From JAFAVZ01 sp036009105 (GTDB lineage: Bacteria > Acidobacteriota > Thermoanaerobaculia > Gp7-AA8): a stretch of DNA of 31,298 nt. Position 1 is the first letter of the stretch, and each line of letters begins with the position of its first letter. Made by a program: the position numbers and the translations under genes. Below, one piece after another: positions 16,276-24,329 of the stretch. Under the pieces are notes generated by a model. The model did not search any database. It was not told the DNA's origin and was given only the letters and a program-made list of their open reading frames with translations. The stretch spans positions 1 to 31,298 of the forward strand of contig DASYMJ010000036.1 in NCBI GenBank assembly GCA_036009105.1. Direction: 5' to 3'.

Positions 16276-17415
16276 ATGACAAATAAGTATGCGGCGAACA
16301 CGACCGGTACGGTCCTGATTCTCGACGGCGACCGCGAGCGAGCCGCGAGCTCGGCGAGGACGCTTGCCGCCGGCGGCGGGCTCGTTCTGATCGGCCGCGA
16401 TGCGGTCCTGGGAGCGCTCGTCGCACGGCGCGTGCCGCTTCTGTCGATGGTGACCGAGGCGCAGATCGCGCCGTTCTCGTTCGACGGGTTGGATGCGGTG
16501 GCGGCGGTGCGGAGCTGCTCGCCGGAGTGCCGCGTGGTGGTAGTGGGCGACCTCGTGCCGCCGCCCGTGGCGGAGGAGGCGCTCCGCCGCGGCGCGGAGG
16601 TCGTGCTGCTCCGGCCGTTCGAGGACGAGACGTTCCGCCGCACTTGCGGCGCGGGCTGCGCGGAGGAGGGGGCGGTGCGGTGCATCCCCACCATCGAGGA
16701 GCTGGTGGAGAGCCACGACCTGCTTCCCGCCTTCCAGCCGATCGTCGATCTGGCGGGCGACGATCGCCGGGCCGGCTTCGAGTCGCTGGCCCGCTTCGAC
16801 CAGACCATGCTCCCTTTCTGCGATCCGACCTTTCTCTTCGAGTACGCGCGGCTCTGCGGCCGGACGGTCGACCTCGATTTGGCCTGCCTGCGCCGGACGC
16901 TGCGCGCCGCCGGCGACCTGGCCCGGCGGGGGAAGATCTTCATCAACATCCATCCCCGCGCGCTGGCCGACGGCCCGCGCCTGGCGCGCACGCTCGTCCA
17001 CGCCGCCGCGGAGGGCGAGGTGCCGCTCGACCGGCTGGTGCTGGAGATCACCGAGCAGGAGAAGCTGGAGGTGTCGAGCTCCACCCTTCCCGCCCTCGAA
17101 GAGCTGCGCGCCACCGGCGTGGAGCTGGCCCTGGACGACGTCGGCAGCTCGTACTCGCATCTCGACCTGATCGACCGCATCCGCCCCTCGTACCTGAAGA
17201 TCAGCCACGAGTTCGGCACCGGCTTCGAGAGCGACGCGGCGCGCTGCAAGATCATCCGCAACATCCAGTCCCTCGCCCGCGACTTCCAGTGCGAGATCAT
17301 CCTGGAAGGGGTGGAGACCGAGGCCACCTCGCGCGCCGCGGTGGAGATCGGCGCCCGCTACGCGCAGGGCTTCTACTACGCGCGGCCGGGCCAGGCGGCG
17401 GCGTGGGTGGAATGA
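16276..17415 (+). CDS. Degenerate receiver plus EAL-like domain protein (possible c-di-GMP phosphodiesterase or receptor)
   Basis: 379 residues. The N-terminal part (about 11-125) has the alternating strand/helix pattern of a receiver (TVLILDGDRE, EVVLLRPFED) but no Asp at the phosphorylation position (LLSMVTE) and Arg for the conserved Lys, so it is a pseudo-receiver. The EAL-like domain (about 145-376) has Glu169 in FESLARF (ESL, not EAL), Asn224 (INIHPRAL), Glu257 (LVLEITE), Asp287-Asp288 (LALDDVGSSYSHL), Lys308 (YLKIS) and Glu344 (LEGVET). Most metal ligands are kept. The usual DDFGTG loop is DDVGSS and LKID is LKIS, so activity is uncertain and a binding role is possible. It is paired divergently with the diguanylate cyclase. 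Confidence 0.88.
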   Translation: MTNKYAANTTGTVLILDGDRERAASSARTLAAGGGLVLIGRDAVLGALVARRVPLLSMVTEAQIAPFSFDGLDAVAAVRSCSPECRVVVVGDLVPPPVAEEALRRGAEVVLLRPFEDETFRRTCGAGCAEEGAVRCIPTIEELVESHDLLPAFQPIVDLAGDDRRAGFESLARFDQTMLPFCDPTFLFEYARLCGRTVDLDLACLRRTLRAAGDLARRGKIFINIHPRALADGPRLARTLVHAAAEGEVPLDRLVLEITEQEKLEVSSSTLPALEELRATGVELALDDVGSSYSHLDLIDRIRPSYLKISHEFGTGFESDAARCKIIRNIQSLARDFQCEIILEGVETEATSRAAVEIGARYAQGFYYARPGQAAAWVE

Positions 17416-17425
17416 GCCGCTCACC

Positions 17426-17448
17426 CGCCCTACGGCCACGCGAGGGCG
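17426..17448 (-). terminator. Short hairpin between convergent EAL and M16 genes
   Basis: CGCCCT (17426-17431) and AGGGCG (17443-17448) form a 6-bp stem in the 33-bp gap between the two stop codons. The sequence 17420-17436 shares a CTCAyCCGCCCTrCGG core with the hairpin at 11725-11767. There is no T-tract. Confidence 0.35.
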
Positions 17449-18894
17449 CTACTTCTTCCTGCGCAGCCCCGGCGAGCTCAGGTCGAGCTCCGCGAGGGGG
17501 ATGACCTCCACGTCCTTGAACCGCTGCCTGAGCGGCTCGAGGAACTTCTTCGCATCGCCCACGATGATCACGCTCGGGCTCGAGCCGAGGTTCGACGTCG
17601 CGAACTTCTGCACGTCGGCGGCGGTCACCGACTGCACGCCGGCCACGTAGCGCTTGATCTCGGAGAGGCTCACGCCGTAGAGGGCGAGATCGGCGATCTC
17701 GTTGACCAAGCCGGCGCTCGTCTCCAGCGCGCGGCCGAAGCCGCCGATGAGCACGGCCTTGCGCGGGGTCAGCTCCGACTCCGGCACCGACACCGTCCCC
17801 AGCCGCCCGATCTCATCGATGATGATGCCCGCCACCTCGGCGGCCGACTCGTTCTTGGTCTGGGCCGAGGCGGTGAACGGGCCGATTTCGCGGCGGACGT
17901 CGAAGCCGCTGCGCGCGCCGTAGCTGAGGCCGCGCTTGATGCGGATCTCCTGATTCAGGCGCGCCGAGTAGCCGCCGCCCAACACGGAATTCGCCACCTC
18001 GGCAACGCTATAGGAAGGATCGACCCGGCGGATGCCCTGCCGCGCCACGACCACGGCGGCCTGCCCCGCATCCGGCATGTCGATCACCACCACCCGCGAC
18101 GGCGGCGCGGCGGCGGCGTTCTTCAGGGTGATGGTGGCCAGCGCGCCGCCGCTCTTCTTCCAGCCGCCGAGCTGCTTCTGCACGACGTCGAAGGCCGCCC
18201 GCGGCTCGATGTCGCCGGCGATCACCAGCAGCGCGTTGTCCGGCCGGTAGTAGCGCTTGTGAAAGGAGACGAGGTCGTCGCGGGTGATGCGCGGCAGCGA
18301 CTCCGGCGTGCCGCCGACGTTGTGGCCGTACGGCATGGTGCCGAAGAGCACGCGCGCCGCGACGTAGTTGGCCAGCGAGTTGGGACGCTGCATCGCCACC
18401 CGGATGGCGTCCAGGTTCTGATCGCGCTGCCGGTCGAGCTCCTCTTTCTTGAACGTCGGATTGCGCACCACGTCCGCCAGGTACCCCATCGCCTGCGAGA
18501 AGCTGGTGGAAAGCGACGTCAGGCTGACGAACGAGGCATCCCAGCCGGCGCCGCTCTCCATCGTCGCGCCCAGCGCCTCGACCCCGCGCGCGATCTCCTC
18601 GGAGGACTTCGTGGTCGTCCCCTTGATGAGCAGCGTGCCGGTCATGTCCGCCAGGCCGCCGCGATCGGCGGGATCGGCCTCGGAGCCGGTCTTGACGAGC
18701 AGGCGCGCGGCAACGAGCGGCAATCCTTTCTTCTGCACCACGATCACGCGCAGGCCGTTCGCGAGCGTCTTCTCGGCGGGCGTGGGGATGTTCACCTGAC
18801 GCGGCGCGGCGGGCGGAGGGGGCGTGACCTGCTCCTGCGCCAGAACGGGAACGGCAAGCGAAAACGCGACGGCAACCGCGAGAACGTTCTTCAC
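17449..18894 (-). CDS. M16 peptidase-like protein lacking the zinc site (non-catalytic partner)
   Basis: 481 residues with a signal peptide (cleavage near VLAQ, residue 20) and a Pro-rich linker. It has the two-lobed M16 fold: LANGLRVIVVQ, FHKRYYRPDNALLVIAGDI, and in the second half VLGGGYSARLNQEIRIKRGLSYGARSGFD. Where active M16 enzymes have HxxEH, this protein has GLADM (80-84), so it cannot bind catalytic zinc. The second-half R/Y region (RGLSYGARS) that helps hold substrate in M16B enzymes is present. It begins with GTG in a GTGA overlap with the upstream M16 gene. The pair therefore resembles active/inactive heterodimers such as mitochondrial processing peptidase. A periplasmic heterodimer is the likely form. 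Confidence 0.92.
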   Translation of the reverse strand: MKNVLAVAVAFSLAVPVLAQEQVTPPPPAAPRQVNIPTPAEKTLANGLRVIVVQKKGLPLVAARLLVKTGSEADPADRGGLADMTGTLLIKGTTTKSSEEIARGVEALGATMESGAGWDASFVSLTSLSTSFSQAMGYLADVVRNPTFKKEELDRQRDQNLDAIRVAMQRPNSLANYVAARVLFGTMPYGHNVGGTPESLPRITRDDLVSFHKRYYRPDNALLVIAGDIEPRAAFDVVQKQLGGWKKSGGALATITLKNAAAAPPSRVVVIDMPDAGQAAVVVARQGIRRVDPSYSVAEVANSVLGGGYSARLNQEIRIKRGLSYGARSGFDVRREIGPFTASAQTKNESAAEVAGIIIDEIGRLGTVSVPESELTPRKAVLIGGFGRALETSAGLVNEIADLALYGVSLSEIKRYVAGVQSVTAADVQKFATSNLGSSPSVIIVGDAKKFLEPLRQRFKDVEVIPLAELDLSSPGLRRKK

Positions 18895-20219
18895 TTCCTG
18901 CCTCCCTCGGCCACGTACTCGATGACGACCGCTTTCCCATCGCCCATGTATTTCTTCACCACCCGCTGCACCTCGGCCGGCGTCACCGCCAGCGCCTTCT
19001 CCAGGCCGGTGTTCACGTCTTCCGCATCGTGGCTCACCACCACCGCCTCGCCGATCGCCGCGGCCCGGCCGTTGTTCGTCTCGCGCTGGCGCAGCACCGT
19101 GGCCGCGACGAGATTCCGCGCCTTCTCCATCTCCGCGGCCGAGACCGGCGCGTCGATCAGCTTCTGCAATTCGGCGCGCGCGGCCTTCTCCCCTTCCTCC
19201 ACCGAGTGGCCGCTGGCCAGGGTGATGAGGACGACGAAGACGCCGAGGTCTTCGCGCAGGTCGGCGAAGACATTTGCGTCCTGCGCAATCTTCTGCTTGT
19301 AGACGAGGGACTGGGTCAGGCGGGAGGAGTCGCCCAGGCCGAGCAGGGCCGAGGCCATGTTCAGCGCGTAGCTGTCCTCGTGCGAGGCGGAAGGCGTGAG
19401 CCAGGTCAGCGCGACGGCCGGCAGGGGGACGTTCGGCGCCTTCTCCACGAAGCGCTTCTCCGCGGCGCGGGCCGGCTCCTGCACGGCCACGCGGGGGATG
19501 GGCGTGGAGGGATGGGGGATCGGCGCGAGGTACTTGTCGATCCAGCCGTCGAGCTGCTGCTGCTCGAAATCGCCGGCCACCACGAGCACCGCGTTGTCGG
19601 GACGATAGAACGTGGTGTGGAATTGCTGGACATCGGTGACGGTGGAGGCGTCGAGATCCTCGATGCTGCCGATGCCGGGCCGCTTGTAGGGATGGGTGGT
19701 GAACGAGTCCTTGTCCAGAGCGTAGAAGAGGCGGCCGTAAGGCGGCGCCAGGACCCGGAAGCGGAACTCCTCCTTGACCACATCGCGCTCGCTCTTGAAG
19801 TTCGCCTCGTCGACGGTGAGCGAGCCGAGGCGCTCCCCTTCCGCCCAGAGCAGCGTCTCCAGGTAGTTGGAGGGGACCACCTCGTAGTACTGCGTGGCGT
19901 CGTCCCGCGTGGTGGCGTTGTTCATGCCGCCCACGTCTTCGGTCAGCCGGTCCATCATCTCGGAGGCCATGTGCCTGGTGCTCTTGAACATGATGTGCTC
20001 GAAGAGATGGGCGAAGCCGCTGCGCCCTTCCGGATCGTTCTTCGAGCCGACCCGGTACCAGACCTGGATGGCCACGGTGGGCGTGGTCCGGTCCTGCAGC
20101 GTGTAGACCTCCAGGCCGTTCGGCAGCGTGCGGTGCTTGTAGTCCAGCCGCGGCACGGCGAGCTTCGCGGCGAAGGCGGTGTTGGCGAGCAGGAGGAGCA
20201 GGATCAGGCGCTTGGCCAT
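18891..20219 (-). CDS. M16 zinc metallopeptidase, catalytic subunit
   Basis: 442 residues from the ATG at 20219, chosen because GAGGTGAT lies just upstream and the signal peptide then starts MAKRLILLLLLANTAFA. An alternative start at 20246 would add nine residues. The inverted zinc motif HLFEH is at 71-75 with the third ligand Glu at about 150-151 (DVVKEEF), matching the usual spacing. Other family marks are RTLPNGLEVYTLQD, FAHLFEHIMFKST, MNNATTRDDATQYYEVVP and FYRPDNAVLVVAGDF. Cleaves short peptides in the periplasm. It is translationally coupled to the inactive partner downstream. A TATCAT hexamer about 20 nt before the Shine-Dalgarno sequence could be its -10 box. Confidence 0.93.
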   Translation of the reverse strand: MAKRLILLLLLANTAFAAKLAVPRLDYKHRTLPNGLEVYTLQDRTTPTVAIQVWYRVGSKNDPEGRSGFAHLFEHIMFKSTRHMASEMMDRLTEDVGGMNNATTRDDATQYYEVVPSNYLETLLWAEGERLGSLTVDEANFKSERDVVKEEFRFRVLAPPYGRLFYALDKDSFTTHPYKRPGIGSIEDLDASTVTDVQQFHTTFYRPDNAVLVVAGDFEQQQLDGWIDKYLAPIPHPSTPIPRVAVQEPARAAEKRFVEKAPNVPLPAVALTWLTPSASHEDSYALNMASALLGLGDSSRLTQSLVYKQKIAQDANVFADLREDLGVFVVLITLASGHSVEEGEKAARAELQKLIDAPVSAAEMEKARNLVAATVLRQRETNNGRAAAIGEAVVVSHDAEDVNTGLEKALAVTPAEVQRVVKKYMGDGKAVVIEYVAEGGRK

Positions 20220-20334
20220 GCGGATCACCTCGTTCGAGGGGCGCATGATACGAGAGGGCGGGGTGACGCCGCGGTTACGTTCGCGGCGCCACCACCAGGC
20301 GGGCCTTCCAGGTTGCCCGGTGACGAACAGCCGG

Positions 20335-22827
20335 CTACGACTCGATGAGGTCGCCCTGGAAAAGGGGCCGGCCGGCGAGCGAGGTGAGGAAGCCCCACGT
20401 GGCCAGCCCTACCATCACGGCGACGCCGAGGAGCGTGGCGCCGGCGAACCACGACTCCATCGGCCAGACCATCGGCAGGACGATGAGCACCCCGTTTGCG
20501 GCGTTGAAGGCGGCGTAGGCGAGCACTCCGAAGCGGAGGAGCAGGCCGATGAGCATGCCGCTGAACAAGGCCCAGACCGCATAGGAGAGCGGGCCGCCGG
20601 TTCTCCCCAGGACCACGGTGTACAACGTGACGAAAGCGATGATGGCGAACAGATCGCGCCGCAGCACGGCACGCAGCAGCAGAAAGAGCATCATCGGCAG
20701 GATCAGGTCCGCGATCACGCGCGAGAAACTGGCGGCGAGCTCGGCGAACGCGAACGGCATCGCGGTCATGGCGTCGCCGCACAGCATGGTCAGCTCGGTG
20801 GTGGGAAGGACGAGGGTGAGCGCATTGCCCACGCAGGCCGCGGCGACGCCGATCAGGACGTCGCGCCCCACGCGCGGATCGCGGAAGCGCCCATCGAGCA
20901 GGCGCGTCCAGCCGACCAGGGCGTGCGGCCAGCGCCGGCGGACGATCGGCTCGAAGGCGATGTAGCCGTTCCAGGCCAGCCCGGCGATGAGCGCGGCCCA
21001 GGCCAGCCCTTCGAGCAGCAGCCGGACCTCGCTGCCTGCCATGACGTGATGCGCGCCGAAGAGCCAGGCAACCATCAGAGACAGGAAGACCACGCCGGCG
21101 ATGCGCCTGGCGCCGCGGCGATCCCCTCGCCCGAGGCGAAGGTTGCGGCGGGAAAGGAGCAGGATGGCGGTCAGGAGCACCAGAAAGACGGCCACGATGA
21201 AGACCTGCGAGCGCCCCTTCGGCCAATGGGCCGGCGGAGCGTCCGGCATCACCTCGAAGTAGATCGCCTTGCCGGCGAGCGACGCCGCCTCGATGCGCTG
21301 GCGCCTCGCGCCGGCGCCGAAGGTCCAGGCGGCGGTCTCGCCGGCATTGACGGTCCGCGGCTGGGCCAGGGTCAGCGCCTTGCGGTCGATGTTCGCGGCG
21401 CGGAAGAAAGCGCCCCAGTCGGGCGGCGGCGGGCTGCCGGGCGGCGACTGGGCAAACCGGGGCGGCACGGCGGCGAAGCGGACCAGATTCGCCGCGGCGT
21501 CGAAGCGCATGCCGATCATCCCCGGCGTCAGCGGCGGCGGCTCGTCCTCCTGCAGCTGTCCCGGAAAGGTGGCCCAGTGCGGCGCTTTGTTGAAGAACGC
21601 CACCACCTCCATCAGTTCCGGGCTCTCCCGGTACCAGAACGAGCCGTCGACGTCGTAGCGCCAGCCGCGGTCGGCCGGCCGCGCGTAGCCGGCCCCCGCG
21701 GCGAGCTCTCTCGCCCGCGCCGCCACGACGTCCGCCGACTGCTTCGGCAGCCGGAAGCCGCCCCGCCCGACCACGACCATGTTGATGCCGAGGAAGAGGA
21801 GCGCCGCCACGAACACGGCGAGCGCGAGGCGCGGCTCCATCCCTTCCGGGGAGCCGGCCGCCGCGACGAGCGCCGGCGACGGCGTCTCCCCCGCCGCCAG
21901 CGCCGCGGCCAGCGGATCGCCGCCCGGCAGCGAGGCGGCCACGGACAGCGCCGAGGCGGGCCGCTGGCGCGGATCGGTGGCCAGGCAGCGCTGGATGGCG
22001 CGCAGCACGGCCGGATCGACGTCATGGGAGAGCGTCAGGCGATCGACGTCCGTGGTGTTGCGCAATCGCAGCAGCTCATCGAGCGAGCCGGCGCGGAACA
22101 GCGGCGTGCCGTTGTACAGCTCATAGAGGACGAGCCCCAGCGAATAGAGGTCGCTGCGGATCGAGACTTCCCGCCCCTCCAGCTGCTCCGGGGCCATGTA
22201 CGCCGGCGTCCCTTCCGAGACGAGCGCGCCTCCCGCAAAATCCTCGGCCATGCCGGACAGGCCGAAGTCGGTGATACGCGCCACGCCGCGCTCATCCAGC
22301 ATGATGTTCGCCGGCTTGAGGTCGCGATGCAGCACGCCGCGCTCGTGCGCCGCGGCGAGGCCGGCGCAGAGCTGCCGCGCGATCTGGGTCGCCTTGTCCG
22401 GCGCGAGGCGCCCGATGCGGTGCAGGAGCGAAGCGAGATCCTCCCCCTGCACGTACTCCATGGAGATGAAGTGCTCGCCGCCGATGCCGGCGATGTCGTA
22501 GACGCGGCAGACGTTCGGATGGGCGATCTGCCGCGCGGTGCGCACCTCGTTGAGGAAGCGCTCCAGACGCGTGGGATCGGAGGCGACGCGGCGGGGGAGG
22601 AACTTGAGCGCGACCTGCTGCCCGAGGACGAGATCGTCCGCCCGGTAGACCTCGCCCATCCCCCCTTTGCCGAGCATGGCGATGATGCGGTAGCGCTCCG
22701 CGACGACCGTGCCGGGGACGAAGCGCCCGTGATGGCTCGCGCTCGCCGCGCCGGAGGGCGTGCGCGGAACGGTGTCATCGCTCACGCGCACGGTCTCCTC
22801 ATCGGACCGATCCCGCTCGGTTGTCAT
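20335..22827 (-). CDS. Membrane Ser/Thr protein kinase (PknB/Hanks type) with multi-pass C-terminal domain
   Basis: 830 residues. The cytoplasmic kinase domain (about 46-310) has P-loop GKGGMGEV (53-60), Lys75 (VALKF), HRDLKPAN (167-174, catalytic Asp169), DFG (187-189) and APE (212-214). The N-terminal tail is acidic and Thr-containing (EETVRV), a pattern that could bind FHA domains when phosphorylated. A first membrane helix (about 335-357) is followed by an extracytoplasmic region of about 180 residues with YDVDGSFWYRESPELMEVVAFF, then seven or more helices to the C-terminus. The large membrane domain is not a PASTA sensor, and I cannot assign it. TAGAAT lies 11 nt before the start. The gene sits between the second transporter operon and the M16 pair on the same strand. 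Confidence 0.92.
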   Translation of the reverse strand: MTTERDRSDEETVRVSDDTVPRTPSGAASASHHGRFVPGTVVAERYRIIAMLGKGGMGEVYRADDLVLGQQVALKFLPRRVASDPTRLERFLNEVRTARQIAHPNVCRVYDIAGIGGEHFISMEYVQGEDLASLLHRIGRLAPDKATQIARQLCAGLAAAHERGVLHRDLKPANIMLDERGVARITDFGLSGMAEDFAGGALVSEGTPAYMAPEQLEGREVSIRSDLYSLGLVLYELYNGTPLFRAGSLDELLRLRNTTDVDRLTLSHDVDPAVLRAIQRCLATDPRQRPASALSVAASLPGGDPLAAALAAGETPSPALVAAAGSPEGMEPRLALAVFVAALLFLGINMVVVGRGGFRLPKQSADVVAARARELAAGAGYARPADRGWRYDVDGSFWYRESPELMEVVAFFNKAPHWATFPGQLQEDEPPPLTPGMIGMRFDAAANLVRFAAVPPRFAQSPPGSPPPPDWGAFFRAANIDRKALTLAQPRTVNAGETAAWTFGAGARRQRIEAASLAGKAIYFEVMPDAPPAHWPKGRSQVFIVAVFLVLLTAILLLSRRNLRLGRGDRRGARRIAGVVFLSLMVAWLFGAHHVMAGSEVRLLLEGLAWAALIAGLAWNGYIAFEPIVRRRWPHALVGWTRLLDGRFRDPRVGRDVLIGVAAACVGNALTLVLPTTELTMLCGDAMTAMPFAFAELAASFSRVIADLILPMMLFLLLRAVLRRDLFAIIAFVTLYTVVLGRTGGPLSYAVWALFSGMLIGLLLRFGVLAYAAFNAANGVLIVLPMVWPMESWFAGATLLGVAVMVGLATWGFLTSLAGRPLFQGDLIES

Positions 22828-22838
22828 GGATGAAGCGA

Positions 22839-22844
22839 ATTCTA
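22839..22844 (-). promoter_or_regulatory. Possible -10 hexamer (TAGAAT) before the kinase gene
   Basis: TAGAAT on the minus strand ends 11 nt before the kinase ATG, with no clear Shine-Dalgarno sequence between. It suggests a very short or absent 5' leader and a promoter separate from the transporter operon. Confidence 0.35.
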
Positions 22845-22894
22845 CTCTGGAGCTCCCTCACCGATCCCGCGATTGATAGCGGATGGATCCGAGG

Positions 22895-22978
22895 TCATGG
22901 CGGGGAGAGGCGGCGCCGGAGGGTCAGCGCCACGATGGAGGCAATGACGGAGATCAGCACCAGCAGCAGGTCGGACAT
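22895..22978 (-). CDS. Tiny hydrophobic peptide (27 aa) at the end of the adaptor/permease operon
   Basis: 27 residues: MSDLLLVLISVIASIVAL followed by TLRRRLSPP. It lies 48 bp downstream of the permease stop on the same strand. The start has a strong AGGGAG six bases upstream, which is better than for most genes here. One membrane helix is followed by a basic, positive-inside tail. This is the layout of small membrane peptides that stabilise transporters (KdpF and AcrZ are examples of the concept, not claimed homologues). No family is recognised. Without conservation data it could still be chance. Confidence 0.5.
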   Translation of the reverse strand: MSDLLLVLISVIASIVALTLRRRLSPP

Positions 22979-23026
22979 CACGATCTCCCTGGTTGTGGAA
23001 TGGGGAGACTGTACGGGTACCAACCC

Positions 23027-24283
23027 CTACTCGTAGCGCAGCGCTTCGATCGGGTTCAGCTCCGCCGCGCGCGTGGCCGGATAGATGCCGGAGACCAGGC
23101 CCACCGTGATCGAGACGCCGGTGGAGAGGATCAGCGACCAGAAGGTGATCACCGTCGGCCAACCGGCGTACGCGGCGACGAGGCGGGCCAGGACGATGCC
23201 GATGATGATGCCGGTGATGCCGCCGATGAGGGAGATGGCGAACGACTCGATCACGAACTGGGAGCGGATGTCCTTGCGGGTGGCGCCGATGGCGCGGCGC
23301 ACGCCGATCTCGCGCGTCCGCTCCAGCACCGAGGCCAGCATGATGTTCATGATGCCGATGCCGCCCACCAGCAGGGAGATGCCGGCGATGGAGCCCATCA
23401 CGATGTTGAAGATGCGCTGCGTCTGCCGGCTCTGCTCCAGCAGCGCCTCCGGCACCACCACTTCGTAGTCGTCCGCGCCGCCGTGCAGGCGGTCGAGCAA
23501 CGGGCGGATCAGCTCCGCGGTCTTGAGCGTGGAAACGTCCGGCTTCACCGTGACCAGCAGCTCGTCGACCGGCGCGTCGAGCGGATCGCGATCGAACTTG
23601 CGCATGGCGGTGGAGACGGGCATCCAGATCTCGCGGTCGCTGGAGCCGGTGGGGATGCCGTTGCTCGAGGCCGCCCCCCCGCCGGCCGCGTCGCTGGCCA
23701 TGATGCCGATCACTTCCAGCCAGACGTCGTTGACCTTGAGCTGCTTGCCGATGGCCGGCCCGTAGCCGAAGAGGTTGCGGCGGATCTCCTGCCCGATCAC
23801 CGCCACCTGGGCGTGCTCGCGCTCGTCGCGCGCGTCGAAGAAACGCCCGTCGGCCAGCTTCACCGACGCCACTTCGCGATAGCGGGAGGAGATGCCGAAG
23901 ACCTTCCCTTTCGTCTTCGTCCCCGGCGCGAGGATCTTGTAAGGCTTCACTTCCACCCGCGGCAGCACGCGCTCCACGTTCGGCACCGCCTCCATGACCG
24001 CCTCGCCGTCCCGCAGCGAGACGCCGAGCGATTTCTTGCGCAGCTCCTGCCGCTCCTCCGGCTTCACTTCCCTGGACCGGACGATCACGTTGCGAAGGCC
24101 GAGGCGGCCGATCGCCTCCAGCGCCTTCTGCTCGCCGCCCGCGCCGATGGAGAGCATGGCGATGACCGCGCCGACGCCGAAGATCATGCCGAGCATGGTC
24201 AGCGAGGTGCGCATCTTGTGGCGGGCGAGGTTGTTCAGGGCGGTGGTGAACGTCTCGAGATCCACGGAACGATGAACGCTCAT
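23027..24283 (-). CDS. MacB-like ABC transporter permease (no fused ATPase)
   Basis: 418 residues. N-terminal helix (TSLTMLGMIFGVGAVIAMLSIGAGG), periplasmic domain (about 55-280, with ADGRFFDARDEREHAQVAVIGQEI and EVIGIMASDA), then the FtsX-type C-terminal part LLVGGIGIMNIMLASVLERTREIGVRRAIGATRKDI and the ending IYPATRAAELNPIEALRYE. The extracytoplasmic domain includes a Gly/Ala/Ser-rich loop (AAGGGAASSNG). The start overlaps the upstream adaptor stop in an ATGA. Unlike the operon at 2376, no ATPase gene is adjacent, so the ATPase must come from elsewhere. It is closer to canonical MacB permease sequence than the two permeases at 3573 and 4805. Confidence 0.9.
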   Translation of the reverse strand: MSVHRSVDLETFTTALNNLARHKMRTSLTMLGMIFGVGAVIAMLSIGAGGEQKALEAIGRLGLRNVIVRSREVKPEERQELRKKSLGVSLRDGEAVMEAVPNVERVLPRVEVKPYKILAPGTKTKGKVFGISSRYREVASVKLADGRFFDARDEREHAQVAVIGQEIRRNLFGYGPAIGKQLKVNDVWLEVIGIMASDAAGGGAASSNGIPTGSSDREIWMPVSTAMRKFDRDPLDAPVDELLVTVKPDVSTLKTAELIRPLLDRLHGGADDYEVVVPEALLEQSRQTQRIFNIVMGSIAGISLLVGGIGIMNIMLASVLERTREIGVRRAIGATRKDIRSQFVIESFAISLIGGITGIIIGIVLARLVAAYAGWPTVITFWSLILSTGVSITVGLVSGIYPATRAAELNPIEALRYE

Positions 24284-24329
24284 CGGCTGCCCCCGTGTTC
24301 ATCGTTCATCCTTCCCCGTTCATCGTTCA
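24266..24329. repeat. Second copy of the GATGAAC-type heptamer element at an adaptor-permease junction
   Basis: 24297-24329 carries the array in 7-bp steps. On the minus strand its core is the same as the first arm at 3476-3507 except for about one base. A short inverted arm, GGAACGATGAAC, lies at 24266-24277. The array is translated as the last residues of the adaptor (LNDERGRMNDEH), and the short arm lies in the first codons of the permease. Confidence 0.85.

Noticed and set aside
22821..23036. Plus-strand 71-residue frame between kinase and permease
   Set aside because: Low-information Arg/Ser/Thr-rich sequence antisense to the better-supported 27-residue frame with a strong ribosome-binding site.
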